From: SMWD01 sp002729875
GTDB lineage: Bacteria; Pseudomonadota; Gammaproteobacteria; Steroidobacterales; GCA-2729495
Reading direction: 5' to 3'
Length of the DNA: 64,000 nt
Assembly: GCA_036010905.1 (NCBI GenBank)
Contig: DASCMH010000036.1
Span: forward strand, 1 to 64,000
The position numbers and the translations under genes are program-made. Under the pieces are notes generated by a model. That model did not search any database. It was given only the letters and a program-made list of their open reading frames with translations, and had not been told where the DNA came from. Below are positions 1-9,657 of this stretch, in pieces; the first letter of the stretch is position 1; every line of letters starts with the position of its first letter.

Positions 1-2834
1 GGGTCTGTATACAGCAGGGATGTGTGCTTGATGATCCGAATCGGCCGCGTGACTATAGCGAGCAACAATATTTGCGCAGCCCGGATGAAATGGCCGAGTT
101 GTTTGCCGATTTGCCCGAGGCGTTGACCAATAGTGTCGAGATTGCAAAGCGCTGTAATGTCGGGCTGTCGTTGGGCAAGTCCTTTTTGCCTGAATATGAG
201 GTTCCGGACGGCCTGACAATTGAAGCATTTCTGCAGCAGGAAGCCCGGCAGGGACTCGTGTGGCGTTTGCAGCTCAGTGATTTTGATGCGGCCCCGGCAA
301 TCTACCAGGAACGGATGCAGAACGAACTTGATGTCATAACCCAAATGGGTTTTCCGGGTTATTTCCTGATTGTTGCTGATTTTATTCACTGGTCGAGAGA
401 CAACTCGATCCCGGTTGGTCCCGGACGTGGGTCAGGTGCCGGTTCGCTGGTTGCCTGGGTATTGAGAATTACCGAACTGGATCCGATTCAGCATGAATTG
501 CTGTTTGAACGATTTCTGAATCCGGAGCGTGTTTCGATGCCGGATTTTGATATCGATTTTTGCATAGAAGGCCGTGACCGGGTCATTGATTACGTTGCAG
601 AGCGTTATGGCCGTGACCGGGTATCACAGATTATTACTTACGGTACGATGGCGGCAAAAGCCGTGGTGCGTGATGTTGCGCGGATACTCGGACAGCCTTA
701 CGGTTTTGGAGATCGTATTGCAAAACTGATTCCATTTGAGATCGGGATCACACTTGAAAAAGCCATCAGCCAGGAAAAAGAACTCAAGGATTTATATGCA
801 GATGATGACGATGTGCGCACGGCAATTGACCTGGCCAGGCAGATCGAAGGACTGGTGCGCAATGCCAGCAAGCATGCCGGTGGGGTGGTCATCGCGCCAA
901 CGACGATTACAGATTTCACGCCACTGTTTCGCGTTGAAGGTGAATCGGTAACCGTTACGCAGTTTGATAAGGATGATGTAGATGCGGTCGGACTGGTCAA
1001 GTTTGATTTTCTCGGGCTACGCACGCTGACGATCATTGACCATGCGGTTGCGACGATTAATACGCAATGGGCTGATCCGGACGAGCAAATCGATATTGCT
1101 GCGATCCCGATGGATGACAAGGCCACTTATGATTTGCTCAGTGCCTGTAACACGACTGCGGTGTTCCAACTTGAGTCACGTGGTATGCGGGATCTGGTTA
1201 AACGGCTGCGACCGGATCAGTTCGATGATATCGTCGCGCTGGTAGCGTTGTTCAGACCCGGTCCATTGCAGTCGGGGATGGTTGATGATTTTATTAATCG
1301 TAAACATGCTGAGACCGATGAGCCGATTGATTATTTCCATCCGGATCTTGAGTCGATACTGGAAAGTACTTATGGCGTAATCCTGTATCAGGAGCAGGTC
1401 ATGCAGATAGCGCAGCGACTGTCCGGCTTTTCGCTGGGTGGCGCCGATATCCTGCGGCGTGCGATGGGCAAGAAAAAACCTGAAGAGATGACGCGTTTGC
1501 GCAGTAGTTTTATCGATGGTGCTGCCGAGCGCGCTGTCGATCGGCGCCTGGCGGGCAGAATATTCGATTTAGTGGAAAAATTTGCCGGCTACGGTTTTAA
1601 CAAGTCACATTCGGCTGCGTATGCATTGCTTGCTTATCAGACGGCCTGGCTTAAGGCGCATTATCCCGCTGCTTTTATGGCGGCGGTGCTGAGTTCGGAG
1701 AAGGACGCTACGGATAAACTGGTGATTCTGAAAGAAGATTGCAGGGTTAACAACCTCGATCTGATGCCGCCGGACATCAATGATTCGGGCTATCAGTTCA
1801 GTATTCGGGGCAAAACGGCTATCCGCTACGGGCTTGGAGCCGTCAAGGGACTCGGACACAGTGCAATAGAAATAATAATAACCGCAAGGCAGACCGAACC
1901 GTTTCGCAATCTGGATGATTTTTGTTTGCGGGTCAATTCGCAAAAAATCAGCAAACGTGCAGTCGAAGCGCTGATCAAGGCCGGTGCAATGGATGAATTT
2001 GGACCAAACAGGCCCAGCTTGCTGGCACGGGTACCGGCGGCAATCGGTGCCGCCGAACAGGCCGCACGCCTGCGTGAATCGGGTCAGGTTGATCTGTTCG
2101 GCAGTGAATCCGGTCTTGTGCCACAGGTGACGCCGGTCAAAGCCCTGCCTGATTGGGGGTTTCGCCAACACCTGATGGCGGAACTGGAAAGCCTCGGTTT
2201 ATACATGAGCGGTCACCCGTTTGATGAGTATCGCTATGACGGGCCGTTCGTGTCGTCGGGAACGATCGCCGGTCTGAAGAATATCAAGCCGGTGGCCAAG
2301 AGTGATAATCAGTGGGCAGGCAGTCGGTCATGTGCCGCGGCCGGTCTTTTCACCAAACTGCGTAAACGGGGCGCACGGGCGGCGTTTGATCTGGACGATG
2401 GTACGAGCCGGATCGAGGTCACCCTGTCTCAGGAGGTATATGAGCAATTTCGTCACAAGCTGACGGCGCATGCCATTATCGTCGTATCCGGCAAGCTGCG
2501 GTTCGATGATTACATTGATGACTGGTGTTTGCTGGCTAGCGATATCAATGACATCGACAAGTTGATTGAGCAGCGCGCTACAAATCTGGTGATTCAATGG
2601 CAACCCGGTGGCAACGGCAGTCTAAGGGCAGACCGTCTGAAACAGGTTCTTGAGCCTTATCGACCCGGATCCTGTGACATCAGCCTGTTCTTCCGTCGTG
2701 ATAATGCGCAAGCACGAGTGCGTCTGGGAGCCGAGTGGTCTGTACGCCCGAGTCGTGAGCTTCGCGAACGTCTGGCGGAGATTGTCGGCGGCAATGGTTT
2801 CCGGTTTATATACAAGAATGCATTGTCAGCCTGA
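1..2834 (+). CDS. dnaE: DNA polymerase III alpha subunit (5' truncated by window edge)
   Basis: Catalytic subunit of the replicative DNA polymerase III. The frame is open from base 3 and the first codons already read as mid-protein DnaE (VCIQQG, then LDDPNRPRDY), so roughly 220 N-terminal residues, mostly the PHP domain, lie outside the window. The 943 residues present include the nucleotide-binding stretch GPGRGSGAGS (near base 420) and the palm motif PDFDIDF with the metal-binding aspartates (bases 540-560). The fingers, HhH region and an OB fold (DLDDGTSRIEV, near 2390) follow, and the end is a normal DnaE tail. accA starts 44 bases downstream on the same strand, the common dnaE-accA pairing. 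Nothing looks broken. Confidence 0.97.
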   Translation, partial: VCIQQGCVLDDPNRPRDYSEQQYLRSPDEMAELFADLPEALTNSVEIAKRCNVGLSLGKSFLPEYEVPDGLTIEAFLQQEARQGLVWRLQLSDFDAAPAIYQERMQNELDVITQMGFPGYFLIVADFIHWSRDNSIPVGPGRGSGAGSLVAWVLRITELDPIQHELLFERFLNPERVSMPDFDIDFCIEGRDRVIDYVAERYGRDRVSQIITYGTMAAKAVVRDVARILGQPYGFGDRIAKLIPFEIGITLEKAISQEKELKDLYADDDDVRTAIDLARQIEGLVRNASKHAGGVVIAPTTITDFTPLFRVEGESVTVTQFDKDDVDAVGLVKFDFLGLRTLTIIDHAVATINTQWADPDEQIDIAAIPMDDKATYDLLSACNTTAVFQLESRGMRDLVKRLRPDQFDDIVALVALFRPGPLQSGMVDDFINRKHAETDEPIDYFHPDLESILESTYGVILYQEQVMQIAQRLSGFSLGGADILRRAMGKKKPEEMTRLRSSFIDGAAERAVDRRLAGRIFDLVEKFAGYGFNKSHSAAYALLAYQTAWLKAHYPAAFMAAVLSSEKDATDKLVILKEDCRVNNLDLMPPDINDSGYQFSIRGKTAIRYGLGAVKGLGHSAIEIIITARQTEPFRNLDDFCLRVNSQKISKRAVEALIKAGAMDEFGPNRPSLLARVPAAIGAAEQAARLRESGQVDLFGSESGLVPQVTPVKALPDWGFRQHLMAELESLGLYMSGHPFDEYRYDGPFVSSGTIAGLKNIKPVAKSDNQWAGSRSCAAAGLFTKLRKRGARAAFDLDDGTSRIEVTLSQEVYEQFRHKLTAHAIIVVSGKLRFDDYIDDWCLLASDINDIDKLIEQRATNLVIQWQPGGNGSLRADRLKQVLEPYRPGSCDISLFFRRDNAQARVRLGAEWSVRPSRELRERLAEIVGGNGFRFIYKNALSA

Positions 2835-2878
2835 ATCACTCTTGTAACGTATCGCGACAGCGTTTAGGGTTTTACTCT

Positions 2879-3838
2879 ATGGATTTGAAATTTCTTGAAT
2901 TTGAGCAGCCGATCGCCGAACTGGAAGCGAAGATCGATGAATTGCGTTTCGTTGGTGACGATTCTGAAGTCAATATCGGCGATGAGATCGCTCGCCTCAA
3001 GGCCAAGAGCAAATCACTGACGAAATCCATTTTCTCTAATCTGACGCCGTGGCAAATTGCCCAGGTAGCACGTCACCCGTTGCGGCCCTATACAAATGAT
3101 TATATCGCCGCGATCAGCCCTGATTTTCAGGAACTGCACGGTGATCGTATGTATGCCGATGATCTGGCTGTTGTTGGCGGACTTGGCCGGCTCGATGGTA
3201 AAGCGGTTGTTTTCATCGGTAACCAGAAGGGGCGAAATACCAAGTCCCGTGTGCTGCGTAATTACGGCATGGCAAAACCCGAAGGTTATCGCAAGGCTCT
3301 CCGGTTGATGAAGATGGCCGAGCGGTTTCATTTGCCGGTCATCACTTTCATCGACACGCCGGGGGCTTATCCTGGTATCGGCGCCGAGGAACGCGGGCAA
3401 AGTGAAGCGATAGCGCAAAACCTGTTTACCATGTCGCGCCTGAAAACACCGATTATCAGTGCTGTCGTCGGTGAAGGGGGCTCCGGCGGGGCGTTGGCTA
3501 TCGGTGTTGCTGATCGGGTTCTGATGCTGGAGTACGCAATCTATTCGGTAATTTCGCCGGAAGGTTGTGCGAGTATTCTGTGGAAAAGTGCCGAAAAGGC
3601 TTCATTAGCCGCCGACGAGATGGGCATCACAGCTGAACGGTTGCTTGAACTTGGTCTCGTCGATGAAATAATCCCGGAACCGCTTGGCAGTGCACATCGC
3701 GATCCGGCGGCGACTGCGCAGACTCTGCAGAATGCGTTGTCGACACACCTGCGTGAACTTGAGGCGCTCGACAGCGAAGCATTGCTGTCACAGCGAGCAG
3801 CACGGCTCGAGGCTCTGGGTGTTTTCAAGGAATCCTGA
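2879..3838 (+). CDS. accA: Acetyl-CoA carboxylase carboxyltransferase subunit alpha
   Basis: With AccD (not in this window), AccA forms the carboxyltransferase that moves CO2 from biotinylated BCCP to acetyl-CoA, making malonyl-CoA for fatty acid synthesis. The 319 residues match the usual family length. The N-terminal part is helical. The crotonase-like core carries the glycine-rich GEGGSGGALAIG (about residues 197-208), followed by ISPEGCASILWK, both hallmark AccA segments. The ATG lies 44 bases after dnaE, with no clear promoter between them, so co-transcription is likely. tilS follows closely. Confidence 0.97.
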   Translation: MDLKFLEFEQPIAELEAKIDELRFVGDDSEVNIGDEIARLKAKSKSLTKSIFSNLTPWQIAQVARHPLRPYTNDYIAAISPDFQELHGDRMYADDLAVVGGLGRLDGKAVVFIGNQKGRNTKSRVLRNYGMAKPEGYRKALRLMKMAERFHLPVITFIDTPGAYPGIGAEERGQSEAIAQNLFTMSRLKTPIISAVVGEGGSGGALAIGVADRVLMLEYAIYSVISPEGCASILWKSAEKASLAADEMGITAERLLELGLVDEIIPEPLGSAHRDPAATAQTLQNALSTHLRELEALDSEALLSQRAARLEALGVFKES

Positions 3839-3871
3839 CCCTGCGGTGCGTTGGCCTCTCAAGTGTCGACG

Positions 3872-5200
3872 ATGAAAACGATGCTGGATATTCTGCGGCA
3901 ACAACTGCATGAAGACCTGATCAGCGGATCCGATTGGTGCATTGCGCTAAGTGGTGGTGTTGATTCTACGACCTTGCTGCATGCTGTCGTGCGCCTTGGG
4001 CGAGAGTTTCCCGGTAATTCCATCCGTGCCGTTCATGTGAATCATCACCTGCACACCGATGCTGATAACTGGGCGGTGGTTTGTCAGTCGTTCTGTAATC
4101 AACTTGGCGTGGTGCTGACCTGTTGTGACGTTGAGGTCGACAGAGCAAGTGATGATGGTATTGAAGCTGCTGCCCGCAAAGTGCGTTATGGCGCATTAAC
4201 CGGCTTGCTGGGTCACGGCGAGATTTTGCTGACTGCTCACCACCGTGATGACCAGGTTGAGACATTATTGTTGCGCCTGTTACGTGGCGCAGGTCCGCAC
4301 GGGCTGGCCAGCATAGAAGCGCGCCAGCCTTGTGGCCAGGGGTGGTTATTGCGTCCCTTGCTTGAGGTCGGGCGTGATGCGCTAGAGGCCTATGCCCGGG
4401 AGCAAAACCTGGCCTGGAGCGAAGATCCGGCGAATACTGATACGACATTCGATCGTAATTTCTTACGCCACCGGGTTCTGCCCATTTTGCGCCAGCGTTG
4501 GCCCGGTCTGGGTGAAACAATTCCACGGGCGGCGCGGCTTTGCGGTGAGGCTGCACGGATTCTTGATAATCAGGCTAACCGGGATGCCGACGGCAGCGAG
4601 TTCGATGGGACACTCTCGGTCATCCTGCTCCGTGGGTTATCCACGGCGCGCCGCCATAATGTGGTGCGCTATTGGATCCGGCAGCGTGGCCTGGCGCCAC
4701 CTGCCGAAGCCAGATTGCGTGACGGTCTGGAGCAATTGCTGAGCGCCGGTCTTGATCGGATGCCATTGCTCAAATGGGGCGGGGTGCAGATGCGTCGATA
4801 CCGTGATCATCTGTACCTGCTGGAGTTTGATCCGGATCCGGCCACGGCGTTGCCGGACAGCCATGCCTGGGACGGTCGGGGGCGTATTGATCTGGGTCCC
4901 TTGCGGGGCGGATTACAGTTCGTGCGGCATGACGGGACGGATACCGATCTGCCGGGAGACTGGATGGTACGTTTTCGGACCGGTGGCGAACGTTTTGAAT
5001 CCGGGGGGCAGCACAAGTCGGTTAAGAATTTATTCCAGCAGCGCGGTGTCGTGCCCTGGATGCGCGTCCATGTTCCATTTCTTTATCGAGCCGGCGGCCT
5101 CGTTGCAGTGGGCGATCTGTGGCAGGTTGAAGATTTGGGCGGGAAAGATGCGGGCAAAGGTACGCGGGTGGTGTGGAATGGGCGAGTGGATTTACCGTGA
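3872..5200 (+). CDS. tilS: tRNA(Ile)-lysidine synthetase
   Basis: Adds lysine to C34 of the tRNA-Ile that reads AUA, switching its codon from AUG to AUA. The ATP-binding PP-loop SGGVDST is near residue 27. Further family segments are HHRDDQVETLLLRLLRG (near residues 127-143) and RNFLRHRVLPILRQRWPG. The C-terminal substrate-binding domain is present (FRTGGERFESGG, then LFQQRGVVPWMR). The frame is open from a TTG at 3851. I chose the ATG at 3872, which gives 442 residues; another in-frame ATG is at 3881. Downstream is 187 bases of non-coding sequence before pyrG. Confidence 0.95.
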   Translation: MKTMLDILRQQLHEDLISGSDWCIALSGGVDSTTLLHAVVRLGREFPGNSIRAVHVNHHLHTDADNWAVVCQSFCNQLGVVLTCCDVEVDRASDDGIEAAARKVRYGALTGLLGHGEILLTAHHRDDQVETLLLRLLRGAGPHGLASIEARQPCGQGWLLRPLLEVGRDALEAYAREQNLAWSEDPANTDTTFDRNFLRHRVLPILRQRWPGLGETIPRAARLCGEAARILDNQANRDADGSEFDGTLSVILLRGLSTARRHNVVRYWIRQRGLAPPAEARLRDGLEQLLSAGLDRMPLLKWGGVQMRRYRDHLYLLEFDPDPATALPDSHAWDGRGRIDLGPLRGGLQFVRHDGTDTDLPGDWMVRFRTGGERFESGGQHKSVKNLFQQRGVVPWMRVHVPFLYRAGGLVAVGDLWQVEDLGGKDAGKGTRVVWNGRVDLP

Positions 5201-5387
5201 TACTCGCCTGATTATGGTTTTTTCATTGTCGTGGTGGGGGTGATCTGGTAACTTGGAGCACCGTGTCGATCCTTCCTGATTTCAGCATAATTTGCACGAT
5301 AGCTGCAGGTAACACTGCACGATCTGATCTTCACTTTTTTCCGTTCATTTCCTTGTTATAGACGGTTGGATTAACCTGGGATAGCTA

Positions 5388-7034
5388 ATGCCTCGATTTG
5401 TTTTTGTTACTGGTGGTGTGGTTTCGTCATTGGGTAAGGGCATTACCGCTGCATCCCTTGGGGCGATTCTTGAAGCCCGCGGACTCAAGATCAGCATGAT
5501 GAAGCTCGATCCATATCTGAATGTGGATCCGGGTACCATGAGCCCGTTTCAACACGGTGAGGTGTTTGTGACCGAGGATGGTACCGAGACTGATCTGGAT
5601 CTCGGCCATTACGAGCGGTTTGTACGTACGACGGTTGGCAGGAACAGCAATTTTACCACCGGGCGGATCTACGGCAGTGTCATTGCCAAAGAACGGCGCG
5701 GTGATTATCTCGGCGCAACGGTTCAGGTCATCCCGCATGTGACCGATGAGATCAAGCGTGGTGTAGCACTTGGCGCCGGTGATGCTGATATCTGCATCGT
5801 CGAGATCGGCGGCACGGTGGGTGATATCGAGTCGTTGCCGTTTATCGAGGCCATTCGCCAGGCAGCTGTCGATATGGGTCGCAGTAAAGTTGTTTACGTG
5901 CATCTGACGCTTGTGCCGTATATAGCAACCTCGGCAGAAATCAAGACCAAGCCGACCCAGCACTCGGTCAAGGAACTGCGTTCAATCGGGATTCAGCCGG
6001 ATGTGCTGGTCTGTCGCTCGGAGCAGGCGCTGCCGGACGAGCAGCGTCGCAAGATCGCCCTGTTTACGAATGTACACGAGCGCGCGGTCATATCGGCCAT
6101 GGATGTTGATGATATTTATCGTTTGCCGATGGTGCTGCGCGATCAGGGCATCGATCAGATTATTGTCGAGCAATTTGGTCTGGATGTGCCTCCGGCTGAC
6201 CTGTCCGAGTGGGAAGCTGTAGTTGCAGCCAAGCAGCGTCAGGATGCCGAAGTGACGGTTGCACTGGTCGGTAAATATGTCGATTTGCGGGACTCCTACA
6301 AGTCACTGGCCGAGGCGCTTGTGCACGCCGGTCTGCAGACACGAACCAAGGTCAAGATCAGCTATGTCGAATCCGGGCAGGTCGAATCCGGCGATCTTGG
6401 TTGTTTCGCTGCAGTTGATGCGATTGTGGTGCCCGGTGGTTTCGGTGATCGGGGGGTCGAGGGCAAGATCAATACAGTTCGTTACGCACGTGAAAATAAT
6501 ATTCCGTACCTGGGGATTTGCCTTGGTATGCAGGCTGCCGTTATCGAGTTTGCACGTAATGTGGCCGGGCTTGAAAACGCACACAGCACCGAATTTGAGC
6601 CGACAGCACAACAACCGGTCATCGCATTGATCGCTGAATGGCAGGATCAGGACGGTAGTAATCAGGAACGCAACCGCGATTCGAATCTTGGCGGAACCAT
6701 GCGGCTTGGCGCCCAGGAATGCCGGCTCACCAGCGGCAGCCTTGCGGCCAGGATGTACGATAATAACCCCATTTATGAGCGTCACAGGCATCGCTTCGAA
6801 TTCAACAACCACTATCTTCAGCAACTCAAGGATGCCGGCATGGCATTTTCCGGTTTATCAGTTGATGGCCTGGTCGAGGTTATCGAGATTCCCGATCATC
6901 CCTGGTTTGTCGCGGTGCAGTTTCACCCGGAATTTACCTCTAACCCACGGGATGGACATCCACTGTTCACCGGCTTTATCAACGCAGCGCGGGAATTTAG
7001 TGCTGGGGAATTTGCGGTGGCTGCAGACGCATGA
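5388..7034 (+). CDS. pyrG: CTP synthase (glutamine hydrolysing)
   Basis: Converts UTP to CTP using glutamine and ATP. At 548 residues it is full length. The N-terminal amidoligase domain starts with VTGGVVSSLGKG. The class I glutamine amidotransferase domain holds the nucleophile in GICLGMQAA (Cys near residue 378) and the His/Glu pair in VQFHPEFTSNP near residue 515. The ATG is preceded by a 187-base gap, so a promoter for pyrG-kdsA probably lies there, although no strong consensus is visible. The stop overlaps the kdsA start by four bases (ATGA). Confidence 0.98.
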   Translation: MPRFVFVTGGVVSSLGKGITAASLGAILEARGLKISMMKLDPYLNVDPGTMSPFQHGEVFVTEDGTETDLDLGHYERFVRTTVGRNSNFTTGRIYGSVIAKERRGDYLGATVQVIPHVTDEIKRGVALGAGDADICIVEIGGTVGDIESLPFIEAIRQAAVDMGRSKVVYVHLTLVPYIATSAEIKTKPTQHSVKELRSIGIQPDVLVCRSEQALPDEQRRKIALFTNVHERAVISAMDVDDIYRLPMVLRDQGIDQIIVEQFGLDVPPADLSEWEAVVAAKQRQDAEVTVALVGKYVDLRDSYKSLAEALVHAGLQTRTKVKISYVESGQVESGDLGCFAAVDAIVVPGGFGDRGVEGKINTVRYARENNIPYLGICLGMQAAVIEFARNVAGLENAHSTEFEPTAQQPVIALIAEWQDQDGSNQERNRDSNLGGTMRLGAQECRLTSGSLAARMYDNNPIYERHRHRFEFNNHYLQQLKDAGMAFSGLSVDGLVEVIEIPDHPWFVAVQFHPEFTSNPRDGHPLFTGFINAAREFSAGEFAVAADA

Positions 7035-7864
7035 GGCTGGCTCATTTTCAGGCAGGATTGGATCAGCGTCTGTTCCTGATTGCCGGGCCGTGCGTGATTG
7101 AGAGTGAACAGCTTACAATCGATATAGCCGGTAAGTTAAAAGAAATATCAGAAAAGCTTTCTATAAACTTGATATTTAAAGCATCTTTTGACAAAGCAAA
7201 TCGTTCTTCGTTGGCCGGTTTTCGTGGGCCGGGTCAGGAGGAGGGGTTACGCATTCTGGCTGAGACGCGCCGCCAGACAGACCTGCCGGTGCTGACCGAC
7301 GTACATGAGGACACACCGTTGGATGAAGTTGCGGCCGTTGTCGACGTGCTGCAGACACCGGCATTTTTGTGTCGTCAGACAAATTTCATCGTCAACGTCG
7401 CGGCACAGGGCAAACCGGTCAATATCAAGAAAGGCCAGTTCCTGTCGCCGGCCGAGATGGCGAATGTTGTCACCAAGGCCAGGGGAACGGGCAATCAGCA
7501 ACTCATGGTGTGTGAGCGCGGGTTTGCTTTCGGTTATAACAACCTGGTCGCAGACATGCGTTCACTGGCGATCATGCGCGCAACCGGTTGCCCGGTTGTT
7601 TTCGATGCGACGCATTCGGTGCAGTTACCGGGGGGGCGAGGTGATGCGTCGGACGGGCAGCGAGAGTTTGTTCCGGTTCTGGCCCGTGCCGCTGTGGCTG
7701 CCGGTATCGCCGGGTTGTTTATGGAAACTCATCCTCATCCTTCCCGGGCTCTGAGTGACGGGCCGAATGCATGGCCGCTTGAGCGTATGGAAGGACTGTT
7801 GGAAACCTTGCTGGAGCTTGACGCGATTAGCAAATCATCGGCACTGGCCGAAAGCGAACTGTGA
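7031..7864 (+). CDS. kdsA: 3-deoxy-D-manno-octulosonate 8-phosphate synthase
   Basis: Condenses phosphoenolpyruvate with arabinose 5-phosphate to KDO 8-phosphate, the first committed step to the inner-core sugar of lipopolysaccharide. The 277 residues are full length, with the conserved LIAGPCVIES start and FKASFDKANRSS. ATGA overlap with pyrG, and enolase follows after 45 bases: a classic pyrG-kdsA-eno order in which enolase supplies the PEP. Bases 7120-7200 are visibly more AT-rich in third codon positions than the rest of the gene, but the protein there is conserved. Confidence 0.97.
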   Translation: MRLAHFQAGLDQRLFLIAGPCVIESEQLTIDIAGKLKEISEKLSINLIFKASFDKANRSSLAGFRGPGQEEGLRILAETRRQTDLPVLTDVHEDTPLDEVAAVVDVLQTPAFLCRQTNFIVNVAAQGKPVNIKKGQFLSPAEMANVVTKARGTGNQQLMVCERGFAFGYNNLVADMRSLAIMRATGCPVVFDATHSVQLPGGRGDASDGQREFVPVLARAAVAAGIAGLFMETHPHPSRALSDGPNAWPLERMEGLLETLLELDAISKSSALAESEL

Positions 7865-7909
7865 AGCAGGGTTAATCCTGAATTGAGCTACAGGGAGTAA
7901 GCTCCGATT

Positions 7910-9190
7910 ATGAGTGCAATTACAAAAATTCTGGGCCGGGAAATTATCGATTCGCGCGGTAACCCGACAGTTGAGGCGGATGTCGAGTTCGCGAGTGGGG
8001 CGTTCGGTCGTGCCGCCGTGCCATCCGGCGCCTCAACGGGTTCGCGTGAGGCTGTTGAACTTCGCGATGGTGACCAGAACCGTTACCAGGGCAAGGGTGT
8101 GCTGCGTGCCGTCGCTAACGTGAATAGTGAGATTGGCGCCGCGCTGGTAGGTCAGGACGGACTGGATCAGGCCGCCATTGATGCGCTGTTGATCGAACTG
8201 GATGGTACGCATAACAAGAGCAGGCTTGGTGCAAATGCGACGCTGGCCGCATCCCTGGCCATTGCAAAGGCATCTGCCGCCGAGCGGCAGTTACCCCTGT
8301 TCCAGTCGTTGCCGGGTGATGCTGCGGCTATGCCGGTACCGATGATGAACATTATCAACGGTGGCGCTCATGCGGATAACAGTGTCGATATACAGGAATT
8401 TATGATCCTGCCGGTCGGTGCCTCATCATTCAGCGACGCGTTGCGCTATGGCGCTGAAGTTTTTCATGCGCTCAAGTCGGTGCTGAAAAGCAGGAGCCTG
8501 AATACCGCTGTCGGCGATGAAGGTGGTTTTGCGCCGGATCTGCCGTCCAATGCCGCAGCGCTTGAAGTTATCCTGACGGCAATCGAAACAGTCGGCTTGC
8601 AAGCCGGTCGTGATATCTATCTGGGTCTTGATGTTGCCAGTTCCGAGTTTTACTCAGAGGGTCAGTACAAGCTTGAGTCTGAAGGCAAGCGTTTCGATGC
8701 GGCTGGTTTTAGCGATTATTTGTCCGACCTCGTCGATACTTTTCCGATCATCTCGATTGAAGACGGGATGGATGAGAGTGACTGGGACGGCTGGGGGCTG
8801 CTTAGCGAGAAACTTGCCGCCCGGGTACAGTTGGTTGGTGACGATCTGTTTGTGACCAATACAACTATCCTGGCTGAAGGCATCGACAAGAAGATTGCCA
8901 ATTCAATTTTGATCAAGCCAAACCAGATTGGGACGCTGACGGAGACTCTTGCGGCGATTAATATGGCGGCCAAGGCAGATTATTCAGCCATTGTTTCGCA
9001 TCGTTCCGGGGAGACCTGTGATGCGACGATTGCCGATATCGCGGTCGGCACTAGTGCATCACAGATCAAGACCGGTTCCCTGTGTCGATCAGATCGTATG
9101 TCAAAGTACAACCAGCTGTTACGCATTGAGGAGATACTGGGTTCGGCCGCGCATTATCCGGGTGCCGACGCATTCCCCGTCTCGCTGTGA
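7910..9190 (+). CDS. eno: Enolase
   Basis: Interconverts 2-phosphoglycerate and phosphoenolpyruvate in glycolysis and gluconeogenesis; in gammaproteobacteria it also commonly sits in the RNA degradosome. The 426 residues carry all active-site blocks: GRAAVPSGASTGSREA, the lid-side GDEGGFAPD (Glu near residue 205), SIEDGMDESDW, the catalytic-lysine block LIKPNQIGTLTE and SHRSGET. A purine-rich CAGGGAGTAAG precedes the ATG. The stop overlaps the GTG start of ftsB by four bases. Confidence 0.98.
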   Translation: MSAITKILGREIIDSRGNPTVEADVEFASGAFGRAAVPSGASTGSREAVELRDGDQNRYQGKGVLRAVANVNSEIGAALVGQDGLDQAAIDALLIELDGTHNKSRLGANATLAASLAIAKASAAERQLPLFQSLPGDAAAMPVPMMNIINGGAHADNSVDIQEFMILPVGASSFSDALRYGAEVFHALKSVLKSRSLNTAVGDEGGFAPDLPSNAAALEVILTAIETVGLQAGRDIYLGLDVASSEFYSEGQYKLESEGKRFDAAGFSDYLSDLVDTFPIISIEDGMDESDWDGWGLLSEKLAARVQLVGDDLFVTNTTILAEGIDKKIANSILIKPNQIGTLTETLAAINMAAKADYSAIVSHRSGETCDATIADIAVGTSASQIKTGSLCRSDRMSKYNQLLRIEEILGSAAHYPGADAFPVSL

Positions 9191-9522
9191 AAGAAGGGTT
9201 AAGTAAATCGGTTGTTTTCAGGTTGATCGCCGTTACTCTGCTGAGCCTGTTGATCGTGTTGCAGGCGAGGCTATGGATCTTTAATGGTGGATTTTCGCAA
9301 GTCAGCCGGCTGCGTACCCAGGTTGAACTGCAAAGCCATGAGAATGAACAGTTGGCCGGGCGCAACGAACGGCTGGAGGCCGAAGTTGAAGATCTGCAAC
9401 GTGGTTTCGGGGCTGTTGAAGAACGGGCGCGTAGTGATCTTGGTTTGATTGGCCAGGATGAGACGTTTTATGTCTTTTCTGAGCAGCAGGGGGGCGGTGA
9501 GGCTGTCAAGACTGCCAAGTGA
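9187..9522 (+). CDS. ftsB: Cell division protein FtsB
   Basis: Small bitopic inner-membrane protein of the divisome that forms the FtsQ-FtsB-FtsL complex. 111 residues: a short cytoplasmic tail, one membrane span (about residues 9-29, ending in LQARLWIFNGG), then a heptad-rich coiled coil (QVELQSHENEQLAGRNERLEA, split across residues 42-62) and the family's ERARSDLGLI segment. The GTG start overlaps the eno stop, the usual eno-ftsB coupling. In most gammaproteobacteria ispD and ispF come next; here they are absent and truD follows after 135 bases. Confidence 0.93.
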   Translation: MKEGLSKSVVFRLIAVTLLSLLIVLQARLWIFNGGFSQVSRLRTQVELQSHENEQLAGRNERLEAEVEDLQRGFGAVEERARSDLGLIGQDETFYVFSEQQGGGEAVKTAK

Positions 9523-9657
9523 CGCGGTTGGGTCTTTCTCCGCTCGGTTTCTCTGTCTGCGGATTTTTCTCTGAACGGCATTCTTGCTGCATGGCACGGA
9601 TGATGCCCTGGGGTTGCACCCGGATAGTCAGGCAGTGGCGGCTATGAGTCCACGATT
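9523..9657. other. Short ftsB-truD spacer where ispD/ispF normally lie
   Basis: 135 bases with no open frame that I can assign. In the common gammaproteobacterial order ftsB-ispD-ispF-truD this spot holds about 1.2 kb of two isoprenoid genes. One frame just before truD reads LLHGTDDALGLHPDS, which faintly recalls the IspF segment LLHAITDALLG, but an in-frame stop precedes it and the match is too short to call a remnant. Confidence 0.5.

Noticed and set aside
1605..2171. 188-codon minus-strand frame inside dnaE
   Set aside because: Antisense shadow of a strongly conserved gene, no recognisable domain.
9590..9657. Possible ispF scar (LLHGTDDALG) before truD
   Set aside because: Only about ten residues of vague similarity behind an in-frame stop; not distinguishable from chance.
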